From the NCBI GenBank assembly GCA_047974375.1, contig JBKECF010000031.1, positions 1 to 64,000 of the forward strand: a DNA stretch of 64,000 nt. Reading direction: 5' to 3'. The stretch comes from JBKECF01 sp047974375. GTDB lineage: Bacteria > Bacillota > Clostridia > Lachnospirales > CAMZNU01. The notes beneath the pieces were generated by a model. The model had not been told where the DNA came from. It saw only the letters and a program-made list of their open reading frames with translations, and did not search any database. The position numbers were made by a program, and so were the translations under genes. How positions within the stretch are numbered: the stretch's first letter is position 1; each line of letters begins with the position of its first letter. This document shows, one piece after another, positions 1-8,595 of the stretch.

Positions 1-32
1 TGTTTATCCATTAAACTTATCATCCCCTAGCC

Positions 33-52
33 CCCTATGAGTTCTCATAGGG
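33..52. repeat. Short perfect hairpin
   Basis: The arms CCCTATGAG and CTCATAGGG are a perfect 9-bp inverted repeat with a 2-nt loop. It lies downstream (on the minus strand) of the broken permease remnant. Neither side has a clear T-tract, so it may be an old terminator or simply a palindrome. I see no gene between it and the window start. Confidence 0.4.
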
Positions 53-207
53 TTATTATATATTTCCTCTAGAGGAATTCTCAATTAGAATTTAGGGTAC
101 TTTTAGCTTATCATAAACAATTATTCAGTATTTGCCTTTCAATTTTTTTATCATAAAAATTTTTACATATATTTACAGACTCTAATAGTTTAATCATTTT
201 GTACTCA

Positions 208-992
208 TTACATAAAATTAACTTTGTCTTTAAAGTTTACAACGCAATATAAACAAGGTGACAAGTACAATATTAAGTAAATTACTACCAATGTTACATA
301 ACTTAAAGATACGTTAAAGCCAATATAATTTAAATATAAAATCGGCAATATTGTAATAAAAAAAGACAGTAGTACAAGCATAAAAGAATTCATGAATAAT
401 ATAAGCAAGATGTAATTTACTTTCACCCCACACAACGAGTAGACTCTATATTTTTTAAAATCTTTCTCGTTAAACGTTTTAATATCAACCACGACACAGG
501 GAAAAAGATAATACTAAAAACTGATAAAGTTACGAGCATATGGTTTATTCCATCGAAATTTTCAAAAAAATACTCCTTTGTTTTTCTCGGATCTTTCATA
601 ATACGTATATCATGATAATTTATACCGTATTTCTCAAAAACTCCGACATATTCTGCAATTAAGTTTTATCACTTGTTGTAAAAACTGTATTCTGAAACAA
701 ATTTCCATTATGTGTATTGTTCTTAAGTATCTTATAGTAATCCTCTATTGTTACTTTTAATAATAACAAGTTCTTTATCTTTTTTTATTATTTTAAGAAA
801 TTCGTAGTTTGATTTCTCCAAATCTTTTTCGCCTACAGAGTTTAACATAAAAAACCCTAAATCATAAGTCTTAGTATTAAATCCATACATTATGTTTTCC
901 ATAGCTTTATGACCTACTTTCAAAGTACCTATAAAATTTAAGAATAGAAAAAAAACTGTAATGTAGGTGACTAAAAATATTTTATTTTTCAT
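208..992 (-). pseudogene. Broken FtsX/MacB-like ABC transporter permease
   Basis: Reading the minus strand from an ATG at 992 behind a strong AGGAGG site gives a membrane protein in pieces. An N-terminal membrane segment and an extracytoplasmic part come first. A frameshift near 765 moves to a stretch starting KVTIEDYYKIL, and a second near 670 moves to LIAEYVGVFEKYGINYHDIR and a membrane segment. A third near 490 moves to the tail, which has FKKYRVYSLCG and three more hydrophobic segments. The conserved loop after the second membrane segment (FKKYRVYSLCGVK) matches the position of the ELGVLKAIGA-like loop in FtsX/MacB-type permeases. It needs at least three frame corrections, so it is surely non-functional. 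The ATPase partner would be expected beyond the left edge. The family assignment rests on architecture and one motif; the exact subfamily (for example bacteriocin-associated permease) is a guess. Confidence 0.7.
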
Positions 993-1076
993 TTTTTCCT
1001 CCTGTAAGTTATCTTTGGGCAAGATATAATAATTAAAGTTGATTATTAAGGATTAGACCCCTCGCTGATGGGTAAT

Positions 1077-1555
1077 CTATTGACTTAAAGTTATTGGCAC
1101 ACTTAATTCTGTTACAATTTTATTTGTACTTCTTTCAAGCTGATTATTATGTCTATAAGATACACTATAAGTAGCTTTTGTTCTATGATTGGAAGTGGTA
1201 TAATACTATCTCTAAAGTATACCGTGTTTTGCTTTATATCGCTCCAGTTAGAAATACCACTTCTAATCCAACCACTAGTCCTGCCAGCCCCTGAATTTGT
1301 ATATTTAATTTATGTCTGTGCAACTTTTCTGCCGTCAGAGTCAACATAAGAACTAGCTTGCGCCTGTACAGTTTTCTTATGCACAAGTTGTGCTATTTCC
1401 CTGGTTTTTACATAGTTATTACCCTTTTTAACCATTGTATATTCTTTACTTCTTGTTTTCATATAAGTATCACCTATTTAATTTGCATAAATGCTATTAC
1501 ATAACATAATACTGACTACTGCTGTACTTATTAACGCTCTAAATATTTTTTTCAT
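1077..1555 (-). pseudogene. Broken small secreted protein gene
   Basis: An ATG at 1555 (minus) begins a typical signal peptide, MKKIFRALISTAVVSIMLC, ending near a SIYA-N cleavage site. The same frame is interrupted by TAA just after the signal, continues with MKTRSKEYTMVKKGNNYV, meets a second in-frame TAA after GRKVAQT, and continues with KYTNSGAGRTSGWIRSG. A frameshift near 1195 then leads to a tail containing ATYSVSYRHNNQLERSTNK, ending at 1077. The intact ancestor would be about 155 residues, secreted, and rich in Ser, Thr and Asn. I do not recognise the family. The gene lies just upstream of, and co-directional with, the broken ABC permease. That layout is known for secreted bacteriocin-like peptides and their membrane partners, but I cannot confirm that role. 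Confidence 0.65.
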
Positions 1556-2261
1556 AATTGTACCTTATTCTAAACAACTACCCAAAGACAACCTAAATGT
1601 AAAGTAAAAACTTTGCAACAATTAGCGTAGCTAGACTTATTTTTTTAAAATTGTTCTTAGGTGTTGACGTCGTAATTGCCCTTGCACATTATTTTTCGTA
1701 ACTAGTCAAGGGTGGTGGCTTCCTGGTATGGATATCTATTTTCTCTTCTTTTTATAATACTGAATAAAATTCATTTACTATTTAGAACCATGGTAAACGG
1801 CAGGTAAACGCCTAGCGTTTAGTTTTTGTTAAACAAAAATTCAGATTGATTTGGGCTCTTAAATTCCAGAACCTTTCTCCATCAATTCTGCGGTTTCTTT
1901 CTACTTTGACGTTTTGCCATGGTAAATAGAGTGCGTAAAAACCTTTCTGTAAATAAACCTTCTATGGTAAAATAGATAAAAACCATGGGAGGTTATTTAA
2001 ATGGCATAAGCGAAGGAAAACAAAAAATAATAGTAGGATTAATAAAAGCTTTATATTTAGTTACTTTTGAGGCAAAAAAGCTCAGGAATATCAAAAAGCG
2101 TTAGTTCTGATTTAAGAATATCTATGTTTATCTTCTTGACGTCCTATACTGATTTTGATATATAATACTTAAGAGTGATTTTGCTGAAAAAGCACTGAAA
2201 TACTTCGTTACCAACTTTATATTTTGCTATAGATTGATATTTATAGCAAAAGCTTCACACA
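1556..2261. other. Non-coding, decayed stretch
   Basis: About 700 bases with stops in all frames. The only coding-like scrap I can point to is the 39-codon piece at 1985-2104, listed separately. The rest shows no conserved motif, RNA gene or clear terminator. Its composition and position between three pseudogenes suggest old gene debris. Confidence 0.5.
1985..2104 (+). pseudogene. Possible IS256-type transposase N-terminal scrap
   Basis: A 39-residue reading frame contains ISEGKQKIIVGLIKAL, which resembles the EGK-x-x-II-x-x-LL start of IS256-family transposases from Clostridia. The frame stops after 39 codons and nothing downstream clearly continues the family. No terminal inverted repeats are visible. 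The match is short, so this is a weak call; it may be unrelated debris. Confidence 0.25.
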
Positions 2262-2587
2262 TCCAACAGACAAGTTCATGCTTTAAAAACCACCATAGGA
2301 AAAAGCAAAGTTGAAGTAATGAAAGAAAGAATACTGGAAATAAATTTCATCCAGAAATGTTTGAAATTACTGATTTGTATAAAACCGAAGTTTGTACTTT
2401 GGCTCGTGTTATGCGTTACGAACTAAGAAAACATGGAATCAAAAAATCAAATGTACTATACTCAAAAGAAAAACCTGTTAAGCCAAAAATAGGAGATGTT
2501 GTTAGTTGTAAAGAAGACTGCATTTGTACTGGTGACAATAATAAATGTACAACTAGACGCCAAAATGTATACACAAAAAAGAAATGA
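2262..2587 (+). pseudogene. tcdA: tcdA (tRNA t6A dehydratase) remnant, internally deleted
   Basis: Two blocks match TcdA/CsdL, the ThiF-fold ATP-dependent enzyme that cyclises t6A37 in tRNA. Block one (2262-2345) encodes NRQVHALKTTIGKSKVEVMK, the stretch after the nucleotide-binding core. Block two (about 2348-2563, another frame) encodes FEITDLYKTEVCTLARVMR and GIKKSNVLYSKEKPVKPK, then the Cys-rich insert ending CTTRRQ. About 90-100 residues between them are missing, as are the N-terminal ATP-binding part and the C-terminal tail after CTTRRQ. The sequence runs directly into the mutS ribosome binding site. It is a deletion relic; a functional copy, if any, lies elsewhere. Confidence 0.8.
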
Positions 2588-2594
2588 GGAAAAA

Positions 2595-5144
2595 ATGCCA
2601 AAACTAACCCCAATGATGAATCAATACATGGAAATTAAAGAAAAGTATAAAGATATGTTTTTATTTTATAGACTAGGAGATTTTTACGAACTTTTTTTTG
2701 AAGATGCAAAAGAGGCATCACGCATATTAGATTTAACACTAACAGGCAAGAGCTGCGGACAAACAGAAAGAGCACCAATGTGTGGTGTCCCCTACCATTC
2801 CGCTCAGGGATACATCACAAAATTAATAGAAATGGGACATAAAGTTGCCATATGCGAGCAAGTAGAAGACGCCAAGGAGGCCAAGGGGCTGGTAAAACGT
2901 GAAGTGGTACGAGTTATTACTCCAGGGACAATTACCGATACCGACGAAAAAAACAATAACTACATAATGTCCATATTTGAAAATAAAAGCGGTCTAGGTT
3001 TTGGTATATGCGATGTGGCAACAGGTGATTTTTATGTATCTTCATTTTTAAATGGAACAAAAAAAGATTTAACTAACGAAATCGGAAAGTTCTCACCAAA
3101 AGAGATAATAGTCAATGCAGCTTTTTCAAAGAAAGAAGAAATAGAGAAAATGTTTAACATTTCCCCTTATACTTACAGCGACTGGGCCTTCAACTACAAA
3201 ACTTCCGAAAAAACCTTAATAAATCATTTTAATATTTTCAATTTACGCGTTTACGACATGGACGACAATGTCTTAGAAATAAGTGCCACAGGAGCTTTAC
3301 TTAATTATTTAAAAGAAACTCAAAAAAACTCCTTAAACCATATTACCAAAATAAAAAGAAGCCATGATGAAAATCATATGATTTTAGATTTATCTTCAAG
3401 AAAAAATTTAGAACTAACAGAAAGTGTAAATGGCAAAAATAAAAAAAACTCTCTATTTTGGGTACTAAATAAAACTCTAACACCTTCTGGTAGCCGATTA
3501 ATGCGTACTTTTGTAGAAACACCTCTAATTAATAAAAATAAAATTGAAGAAAGATTAAATGGGGTTTCAGCAATAAAAGAAAACTATATTTTAAAAGAGG
3601 ACTTAAAACAGTTATTGGCTCATGTAAAAGATGTAGAGCGAATTTTAGGCAGAATAATTTACAGAACAGTAAACGGCCGTGACTTAGTAGCTTTAAAGAA
3701 TAGCATTTTTGTATTCCCTGAAATAAAAGAAATTTTAAAAGATATAGATGTACCAATTATTAAAAAAATATATAATAATTTAGACAATCTTGAAGATATT
3801 TCAACACTAATAACATCTTCCATAAATGAAGACCCCCCATTTTCCATACGAGAGGGGAACATTATAGCCAATGGATACAACAAAGACTTAGACGACTTAA
3901 GAACTATAAAAAATGACGGCACAGGCTGGCTAATAAAAATAGAAAATGAAGAAAAAGAAAAAACAGGAATAAAGAATTTAAAAATTAAATATAATAAAAT
4001 CTTCGGATATTATTTAGAAGTAACTAAGTCCTATTTAAACTTAGTTCCAGACAGATATATAAGAAAACAAACCCTAGCCAACGCAGAGCGTTATATAACT
4101 GAGGATTTAAAAGTTGTTGAAGAAAAAATATTAAATGCTGACAGTAAAATAGTTGATATAGAATATGCAATTTTTATGAACATTGTATTTCAACTAGAAG
4201 AAAAAATCCCACGTATACAGCAATCTATGGAAAGTATATCCTATTTAGACGTTCTACTTTCCTTGGCTCAAGTTGCTGAAAGTAATAACTATGTAAAGCC
4301 GGAAATAAATACTCAAGGAATAATAGAAATAGAAGATGGTCGCCATCCTGTAGTAGAAAAAATAGCTGACGAGTTTATAGAAAATACAACGTCACTACAC
4401 TATGAAAATAGACTTTCTATTGTTACAGGCCCAAATATGTCCGGTAAGTCAACTTATATGCGACAAGTAGCACTTATTACACTAATGGCACAAGTAGGCT
4501 CCTATATACCTGCTAAAAAAGGGAACATAGGAATAGTAGATAGGATATTTACTCGTGTCGGCGCATCCGACGACCTAGCCACTGGCCAATCAACTTTTAT
4601 GGTAGAAATGAACGAAGTAGCCAACATATTAATAAACGCTACTGAAAATAGCCTGTTAATTCTTGATGAAATAGGACGTGGTACGTCAACTTTTGACGGT
4701 TTAAGCATTGCATGGGCTATATTGGAATATATAGCAAAAGAAAAAAAATCTAAAACTCTTTTTGCAACTCATTACCATGAACTATCTGACCTAGAAGGCA
4801 AGTTAGACGGCGTGAAGAATTATTGCATTAATGTAGAAAAAAAAGGCGAAGATATAATTTTTTTAAGAAAAATAAAAGAAGGCAGCATAGACCACAGCTA
4901 CGGAATTCACGTTGCTAAATTAGCTGGCATACCTAAAGAACTTATTTCTCGTTCAAAAAATATTTTGCATGTTTTAGAAAGTACATCTAATAAAACTGAA
5001 ATCGAGCTAGAAAAAGATCAAGTATACTATAACGAAGAAAATGAATTTAAAGAATTAATTGATGAAATAAAATCTGCAGATATTAATAATTTAACGCCTA
5101 TTGATGCACTTAACTTAGTCTATAAATTAAAAGAAATGATTTAG
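2595..5144 (+). CDS. mutS: DNA mismatch repair protein MutS
   Basis: This protein of 849 residues recognises base mismatches and small loops and starts methyl-independent mismatch repair together with MutL. Domain I carries the mismatch-wedging Phe-x-Glu motif (GDFYELF, F30-E32). The C-terminal ATPase has the Walker A motif GPNMSGKST near residue 612, the TFMVEMNE segment, the Walker B motif LLILDEIGRGTSTFDG and the FATHYHEL switch. The length is normal for MutS1. The frame is open 33 codons further upstream, but that part overlaps the tcdA remnant. The ATG at 2595 sits behind a TGAGGA site and begins the usual MPKLTPMM-type N-terminus. mutL does not follow, unlike in many Clostridia, where mutS-mutL are adjacent. 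Confidence 0.97.
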   Translation: MPKLTPMMNQYMEIKEKYKDMFLFYRLGDFYELFFEDAKEASRILDLTLTGKSCGQTERAPMCGVPYHSAQGYITKLIEMGHKVAICEQVEDAKEAKGLVKREVVRVITPGTITDTDEKNNNYIMSIFENKSGLGFGICDVATGDFYVSSFLNGTKKDLTNEIGKFSPKEIIVNAAFSKKEEIEKMFNISPYTYSDWAFNYKTSEKTLINHFNIFNLRVYDMDDNVLEISATGALLNYLKETQKNSLNHITKIKRSHDENHMILDLSSRKNLELTESVNGKNKKNSLFWVLNKTLTPSGSRLMRTFVETPLINKNKIEERLNGVSAIKENYILKEDLKQLLAHVKDVERILGRIIYRTVNGRDLVALKNSIFVFPEIKEILKDIDVPIIKKIYNNLDNLEDISTLITSSINEDPPFSIREGNIIANGYNKDLDDLRTIKNDGTGWLIKIENEEKEKTGIKNLKIKYNKIFGYYLEVTKSYLNLVPDRYIRKQTLANAERYITEDLKVVEEKILNADSKIVDIEYAIFMNIVFQLEEKIPRIQQSMESISYLDVLLSLAQVAESNNYVKPEINTQGIIEIEDGRHPVVEKIADEFIENTTSLHYENRLSIVTGPNMSGKSTYMRQVALITLMAQVGSYIPAKKGNIGIVDRIFTRVGASDDLATGQSTFMVEMNEVANILINATENSLLILDEIGRGTSTFDGLSIAWAILEYIAKEKKSKTLFATHYHELSDLEGKLDGVKNYCINVEKKGEDIIFLRKIKEGSIDHSYGIHVAKLAGIPKELISRSKNILHVLESTSNKTEIELEKDQVYYNEENEFKELIDEIKSADINNLTPIDALNLVYKLKEMI

Positions 5145-5191
5145 ATGAAATTTTTACTAAATTTACTTAAGGTTTTTGTTAATAATTTTTT

Positions 5192-5220
5192 TAGACAAAA
5201 CTTTAGAAAATCTATTATAT
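5192..5220 (+). promoter_or_regulatory. Candidate sigma-A promoter for lacZ
   Basis: TAGACA and TTATAT are separated by 17 bp. Transcription would start near 5227, after an in-frame ATG at 5219. This favours the ATG at 5273 as the true lacZ start and suggests that lacZ is transcribed apart from mutS. Confidence 0.5.
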
Positions 5221-5272
5221 GTTTTATACTAAATATAGGATTTTGGAGCTAGTTAAAAATAAAGGAGTATTT

Positions 5273-8200
5273 ATGTTTACAAATCACAAAAATTTAAAAG
5301 TTTTACACGAAAATACAGTTGAAAACAGAGCCTACTATATGCCGAGTTCAACGCCAATAAAGGATTTAGTTAATATTAATTCAGATAGAAGATTATTATT
5401 AAATGGAGATTGGTTTTTTAAGTACTATAATAGTTTTCACGATATTAATGAATACAGTTTAGACGACTATATATTAGGCGATGTAAATAATTTAGACACA
5501 ATACCAGTACCATCTTGTTGGCAAAACCATGGCCACGACAGGCATATGTATTTAAATACTAGATATCCATTTCCTTTATACCCACCAAACATACCTAATG
5601 ACGTACCTTGTGGGGTTTATCTTAGGGAATTTAATTATGAAAAAAATGACTTAGCACCTAATGCATTTTTAAACTTTGAAGGTGTGGATAGTTCTTTTTA
5701 TGTATATTTAAATGGCAAATACGTTGGATACAGTCAAGTTTCTCACTCAACAAGCGAATTTGACATAACAAATTTTATAAAAGAAGGTAACAATAAAATA
5801 TTTGTGTTAGTTATGAAATGGTGCGATGGAACATACTTTGAAGCCCAAGATAAATTTAGAATGAGTGGGATTTTTAGAGATGTATATATTTTACAACGCA
5901 GCCAGGGTATTTTTGATTATTTTATTAAAACTAAAATAGATGGAACTTTGGAAATAGATTTAAACTATTTTAAAGAACCAAAAGAAACAAACATAAAAGT
6001 TTATGATAAAAATACACTTGTAGCACACTATACTGGCAGTGATGAAAAAGTTAATTTAAAAATAAATAACCCTACATTATGGAACGCAGAAAAACCCTAC
6101 TTATATTTTGTAACCTTGGAATGCGATAATGAATGTATTAGCGACTACATAGGAGTAAGAGAAATCTTTATAAAAGATGCCGTAGTTTATTTAAACGGTC
6201 AAAATCTAAAACTTCATGGAGTAAATAGGCATGATAGCGATCCCGTTACAGGCTTTACAATTTCTATTGACCAAATGAAAAAAGACTTGCAATTAATGAA
6301 AGAACACAATATGAATTGTATACGTACTAGCCATTATCCCAACGCGCCAATCTTTTATCATCTATGTGACCAATACGGATTTTTTGTAATTGATGAGGCA
6401 GATAATGAAAGTCACGGAACTAGCGACGCCTTTTTAGCAGCAGCTCAAACACCAGACGGGCGGACATCTAGAAGAGAGCAATGGAATAAATTAATAAGTA
6501 ATAACCCGAATTATATAGAAGCAACCCTAGACAGAACCCAAAGATGTGTGCATAGAGATAAAAACAGACCATCTGTTATTATGTGGTCCATGGGTAACGA
6601 ATGTTCCTATGGCTGTACTTTCGAAAAAGCTTTAGAATGGACAAAAGAATTTGACCCTAGTCGTTTAACTCATTATGAAAGTGCCTTCCACGCCCCAAAT
6701 AAAAAGGACTACGACTTTTCAAACTTAGACACCCACAGCAGAATGTACCCGAATTTCACAGAAATGGATGAGTATTTTAAAAATAATGATAAACCTTATT
6801 TCCTATGTGAATACAGCCATGCCATGGGTAACGGTCCTGGGGATTTAGAAGACTATTTCCAAGTTATGCAAAAGCACCCTAGCTTTTTAGGCGGCTGTGT
6901 GTGGGAATGGTGCGACCATGGTATTTACAAAGGTGAAACTGGCCTAGGCAAAGCAATATACCACTATGGCGGTGACTCTGGCGAGTACCCTCATGATGGG
7001 AATTTTTGTATGGATGGATTAGTTTATCCAAATAGACAGCCTCATACAGGTCTTAAAGAATACAAAAACGTTTATAGGCCTATTCGTGGAGAAATAGTTG
7101 GCGACGAAATACACTTCCACAACTTTATGGATTATACAAATTCCCAAGAACTTTATTGTAAAATTGAGCTACAAGTTGATGGCAAGGAAATAGATAAATG
7201 GAAGATAAACTTACCAAATATAGCCCCTCACGAAACAGGCAAACTGCCAATTAAAGACCTTAATATAGATGAACGTAAATACGAAGGCTTGCTTATAAAA
7301 ACTTTTAATAGAAACACTAAAATTCATTTAAAAATTAATTATTTATTAAAAGAAGAAACAAAATATTTACCTAAAGATTTTAAATTTGGTTTTGACCAAC
7401 TTGTGTTTGACGGACTACGCAACAACTATGTGGAGTGGGTTAGTATACCAACATTTGAAGATCAAATAAATGTTAGTAACAGCGAAAAATACATTGTTCT
7501 ACAAAATAGTAAATTTAAATATACCTTTAATAAATTTAAAGGCAACTGGGATAAAATGGTATTTGGAGGAAACCAAATATTAGAGGAGCCAATGGAATAT
7601 AATATTTGGAGAGCGCCAACAGATAACGATAGAAATATTCGTGGACTCTTGGAAAAGGCACATTTCAACAATACTTTTACTACAGGCCATTCTACAATTT
7701 CCATAGAAACTGAAGAATTCTGTACAATTGAAAGCCAACTATCACTTTGTGCTCTTACAGTTCAACCTATATTAAAAATAAATTCTAAATGGATTATTTA
7801 CAATAATGGTAAAGTAGATTGTCAATTAAGTGTAGCTAAAGATAAAGAATACCCTTCTTTACCAAGATTTGGCATAAGAATGTTTTTACCAAAATCTATT
7901 AATGAAGTTAACTATATAGGTTATGGACCTTATGAGAATTACATAGATAAAAATAAGGCATCTTACTACGGCGAGTTCCAAAGCAATATTGAAGATTTAC
8001 ATGAAGACTACATAAAACCACAGGAAAATGGAAGTAGAGTTGCAGACTTTTTAACGGCATCTTGCGACGATTTAACAATCGGCGTTATTGGAAATACCTT
8101 CTCTTTTAATGCCTCTATTTATACGCAGGAAGAGCTTACAGAAAAATTACACAACTATGATTTAGAGCCTTCTAAAAGTAATGTTTTGTGTGTTGACTAC

Positions 8201-8338
8201 AGACAAAACGGCATAGGTTCTGCCAGCTGTGGACCTGAATTAATTAATAAATATGATTTTAATGCCGAGAATTTCGAATTTAAATTTTCTTTAGTATTTA
8301 ATGATTCTGATAGTAATGGATTGTATTTTTTGGATTAA
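5273..8338 (+). CDS. lacZ: Beta-galactosidase, GH2 LacZ type
   Basis: This large cytoplasmic glycosidase (1021 residues, close to the 1023 of E. coli LacZ) cleaves terminal beta-galactosides such as lactose. The GH2 order is intact: N-terminal sugar-binding jelly roll, Ig-like domain, TIM barrel, second Ig-like domain and C-terminal Bgal_small_N super-sandwich. The motif VNRHD opens the barrel. The acid/base is Glu443 in WSMGNE and the nucleophile is Glu513 in LCEYSHAMGNG. There is no signal peptide. The start at 5273 follows AAAGGAG at good spacing; an upstream in-frame ATG lies before the likely transcription start. It is monocistronic between a candidate promoter and a strong terminator, with no permease beside it. 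The true substrate could be another beta-galactoside. Confidence 0.93.
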   Translation: MFTNHKNLKVLHENTVENRAYYMPSSTPIKDLVNINSDRRLLLNGDWFFKYYNSFHDINEYSLDDYILGDVNNLDTIPVPSCWQNHGHDRHMYLNTRYPFPLYPPNIPNDVPCGVYLREFNYEKNDLAPNAFLNFEGVDSSFYVYLNGKYVGYSQVSHSTSEFDITNFIKEGNNKIFVLVMKWCDGTYFEAQDKFRMSGIFRDVYILQRSQGIFDYFIKTKIDGTLEIDLNYFKEPKETNIKVYDKNTLVAHYTGSDEKVNLKINNPTLWNAEKPYLYFVTLECDNECISDYIGVREIFIKDAVVYLNGQNLKLHGVNRHDSDPVTGFTISIDQMKKDLQLMKEHNMNCIRTSHYPNAPIFYHLCDQYGFFVIDEADNESHGTSDAFLAAAQTPDGRTSRREQWNKLISNNPNYIEATLDRTQRCVHRDKNRPSVIMWSMGNECSYGCTFEKALEWTKEFDPSRLTHYESAFHAPNKKDYDFSNLDTHSRMYPNFTEMDEYFKNNDKPYFLCEYSHAMGNGPGDLEDYFQVMQKHPSFLGGCVWEWCDHGIYKGETGLGKAIYHYGGDSGEYPHDGNFCMDGLVYPNRQPHTGLKEYKNVYRPIRGEIVGDEIHFHNFMDYTNSQELYCKIELQVDGKEIDKWKINLPNIAPHETGKLPIKDLNIDERKYEGLLIKTFNRNTKIHLKINYLLKEETKYLPKDFKFGFDQLVFDGLRNNYVEWVSIPTFEDQINVSNSEKYIVLQNSKFKYTFNKFKGNWDKMVFGGNQILEEPMEYNIWRAPTDNDRNIRGLLEKAHFNNTFTTGHSTISIETEEFCTIESQLSLCALTVQPILKINSKWIIYNNGKVDCQLSVAKDKEYPSLPRFGIRMFLPKSINEVNYIGYGPYENYIDKNKASYYGEFQSNIEDLHEDYIKPQENGSRVADFLTASCDDLTIGVIGNTFSFNASIYTQEELTEKLHNYDLEPSKSNVLCVDYRQNGIGSASCGPELINKYDFNAENFEFKFSLVFNDSDSNGLYFLD

Positions 8339-8367
8339 CACCATTACACAATTTAATATACGCATAT

Positions 8368-8405
8368 GCCCTGAAGTTATTTAATATAGCTTCAGGGCTT
8401 TTTAT
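8368..8405 (+). terminator. Rho-independent terminator after lacZ
   Basis: GCCCTGAAG and CTTCAGGGC form a perfect 9-bp stem followed by TTTTTATT, 30 bp after the lacZ stop. Confidence 0.88.
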
Positions 8406-8471
8406 TATTCAGGTAATTTTAACAAAAAAAATACAAATATTCATGCTAAACTAACGAAGTTTATATTCTTA

Positions 8472-8500
8472 TTGACACTTATTTCATGTACGTGTAATAT
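8472..8500 (+). promoter_or_regulatory. Strong sigma-A promoter for the phosphodiesterase-dsdA operon
   Basis: A consensus TTGACA is separated by 17 bp from TAATAT, with a TG just before the -10 box. Transcription would start near 8507, leaving a 5' leader of about 90 nt. The leader contains a short inverted repeat (ACTTTAA at 8542, TTAAAGT at 8564), possibly an operator. Confidence 0.75.
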
Positions 8501-8595
8501 AAAATTAAATTAAACTAAACTTAATAAATTTATTATATATTACTTTAACTGCGTATTAGGCAATTAAAGTTAAGTATAAATAAACGAGGTGAAGA

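Noticed and set aside
1149..1349. 66-codon open frame on the plus strand
   Set aside because: It is antisense to the broken secreted-peptide gene, whose signal peptide and long readable frame are on the minus strand.
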